Of a stretch of 64,000 bases of DNA, positions 62,291 to 64,000 are shown piece after piece (positions within the stretch are counted from its first letter, which is position 1; each line of letters opens with the position of its first letter). The position numbers and the translations under genes were made by a program. Source of the stretch: Casuarius casuarius (Eukaryota; Chordata; Aves; Casuariiformes; Casuariidae). The notes below the pieces were generated by a model. That model was not told the origin of the DNA. It searched no databases and saw nothing but the letters and a program-made list of their open reading frames with translations. The stretch is from assembly GCA_003342895.1 (NCBI GenBank), contig PTFA01000038.1, positions 434,001 through 498,000 on the forward strand, given 5' to 3'.

Positions 62291-64000
62291 ATATGGACTG
62301 CCTCTGTGTGTTATAGAAGCAGCAGTTTCCTGTGGGAGGTGCCCAGCTTGAACCACAGGGAAACATTTCCACGTGGGCAGTGATCACCATGAAGCTGATA
62401 ACAGCCAGGGGAGGCATGGAAGGGAGTGGGGATTGGCTCCCACCTTGCAGAAGTTTATATTGGTACAGCTTTGGGGTTATATGAAGAGGAAGAAGAGGCA
62501 TAGGAAGAATGAGGGCGGGGATGGAGGGAAGCCTTCTCCTTTGTAGCTTGGTGCAGAGCAGGTTCCTGTGGGCGCTTTAGCTGGGGAAGTTTAGAAACAT
62601 AGGAATGAATATTTGGACAGCTGAAGAAGCACCCAGGTTATAAATAATCTTATATATTCTTCCCTGAATTCCTTGCCAAATATGCCAAAATGATGAAATA
62701 TTCCACACCATATTTTGATGGAAATGAGGCCAAGGAGAGTGTTAACAGCTGCATCAGTGCCATTGGCTTTCCCTGTGCTGTTTTATCCACGCAGTATCTG
62801 CAAAGGAAGATAATTTAATAAACGATTGTTAATTATATTATAAGCAAAAAAGTCCATAAACCTTGAATTCCCTAGCTGATCTTTTAAACTGTTTTTCTTT
62901 TAGATCTTTTTTTATATAATCCCACAAGAAGNTAATAAATGAGGACATATTGTGCACTCGTATATTCCCCAAACAGCAGCTATAAGCCAGATCAACCTTC
63001 ATCAGCTCCCAGTGTCTGGCTTCTGAAGTCCTAACTCTAATTTAGACAATCCAGTAGCGATGGTCACCCTTCATAGCAAACATTCACTCTTCCACAGTCT
63101 GGACTTATAACTACAGCCTGTGTCAACAGGACGATGTCTTAGATAAATTTCAGAGGGAGGGAGCCACTTATTGTGTCCCTGCTACTCTAAAGGTGGTTTG
63201 TTACTGGGGACTACCTCAGACCTAGGCTGCAAGGAAGCTCCTGTTAGAAAGATACTTCACAGCCCCATTTACAGTTTGCCTCAATATGACTGATATTTAG
63301 CAAAGTGGATTGGGGCATATTCATAAAACTCCTTCAACCAGCTAAGCCACAAGCATGTACTGTACTAAATGAAGTCATATATTTCTAACTTGGTCGTTCA
63401 GCTGGTCCCTGTGAAAATACNCTGAGGGAATTTCTCCAGTGGAAGAGCAATCAAGACTGGAGCCATATTCTTAGATGGCAGTATCCATGATTAGGTTTCA
63501 GTTAGCCCATATTTAACCATGTAGTTCTCAGGAGCAATGTCTCTCCTTGTACACTGACTAGGACAAGGGCACAGGCTGATGCACTGTCCTGTGATTATCC
63601 ACACTGTTTATTGTCAGCACACTCCCAGGCAGACTGTGACCTGTGTTGGCTAGCACTCTCCCAGACAGTATCTGCAATTCTCAAAGTCTAGGTTTTCCAA
63701 CAGAAAGTATGGCTGTGGCCATTTGGAAGAGAGGTTAGGTGTACAGATGCAAGCTATGTAACTCAGGTAGCTGGATGTTGGTCATGGGTGTTGGGATGCC
63801 AGTAATTTCAAAGGGTTGCCCTATGTCTGTTTGCATCTCCCTGTCGCGAGCAGCAGTAAGTATAGTCTCTCTCAAGCAGAGACAATACTTCTATTTGCCT
63901 TGGGCTAGCTCTGATTTCTCCATAGGAAAAGAAATCTCTCTCTCTGTGCCCCAAAGGCATGCTTTGGATGTGTTCCCTAGGGCCAGTTAACACATCACTG

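Larger units (their letters stand above)
56255..64000 (+). other. CRHR2: CRHR2 intron 4, 5' part
   Basis: The intron opens with GTGAGT and has not closed by the window end. I searched by eye for codons of the expected next exon (SIRCLRN followed by IHWNL) and did not find them. Small repeats only: (AAC)n at 59151-59169, an A/G-rich run at about 59488-59525, and 12-bp and 14-bp direct repeats. Confidence 0.7.

Noticed and set aside
1..64000. CRISPR arrays, operons, phage or other mobile gene systems
   Set aside because: No regularly spaced repeats, no dense coding and no prokaryotic gene signals; the sequence behaves as vertebrate intergenic and intronic DNA throughout.

Overview
The window looks like a vertebrate nuclear genome, most probably a bird. 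It is AT-leaning, interspersed repeats are sparse, the recognisable repeats are 5'-truncated CR1 LINEs ending in the CR1-type ATTCTGTG octamers, and it carries one conserved vertebrate gene in small exons separated by very large introns. Many isolated single N bases suggest an early draft assembly. Nothing indicates a prokaryote, plasmid or virus.

The only gene I can support is CRHR2, the corticotropin-releasing hormone (urocortin) receptor 2, a class B G-protein-coupled receptor. It lies on the + strand and is incomplete at the 3' side. Four coding exons are visible: exon 1 at 9892-10009 (39 codons of alpha-type N-terminus plus one base), exon 2 at 10159-10278, exon 3 at 49348-49433 and exon 4 at 56148-56254. 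Each junction has GT/AG ends and the phases join exactly. Together they encode about 144 residues: a pseudo-signal-type N-terminus, most of the extracellular hormone-binding domain, and transmembrane helix 1. The remaining exons, helices 2-7 and the C-terminal tail, must lie beyond base 64000.

Layout: 1-9453 is upstream sequence with no recognised gene, containing one CR1 copy (about 2760-3200), a T11A12 palindrome and a pyrimidine-rich stretch of about 1 kb (8390-9450). At 9454-9516 an unbroken 63-bp alternating purine-pyrimidine tract (TG, then CG, then TG) sits just ahead of the probable promoter and leader. The leader contains an upstream ORF that ends 16 bp before the receptor ATG. Intron 1 is 149 bp. 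Intron 2 is about 39 kb and holds two more CR1 copies, tRNA/CORE-SINE-like remnants, microsatellites, and purine- or pyrimidine-biased stretches. Intron 3 is about 6.7 kb. Intron 4 runs off the end.

I found no second gene, no RNA gene, no CRISPR array and no novel multi-gene system. The most useful observations concern how CRHR2 may be regulated and built: the leader ORF, the Z-DNA-prone tract, the conserved but poorly hydrophobic alpha N-terminus, the weak exon 3 donor, and the very long intron 2. Several old repeats I could only identify tentatively.
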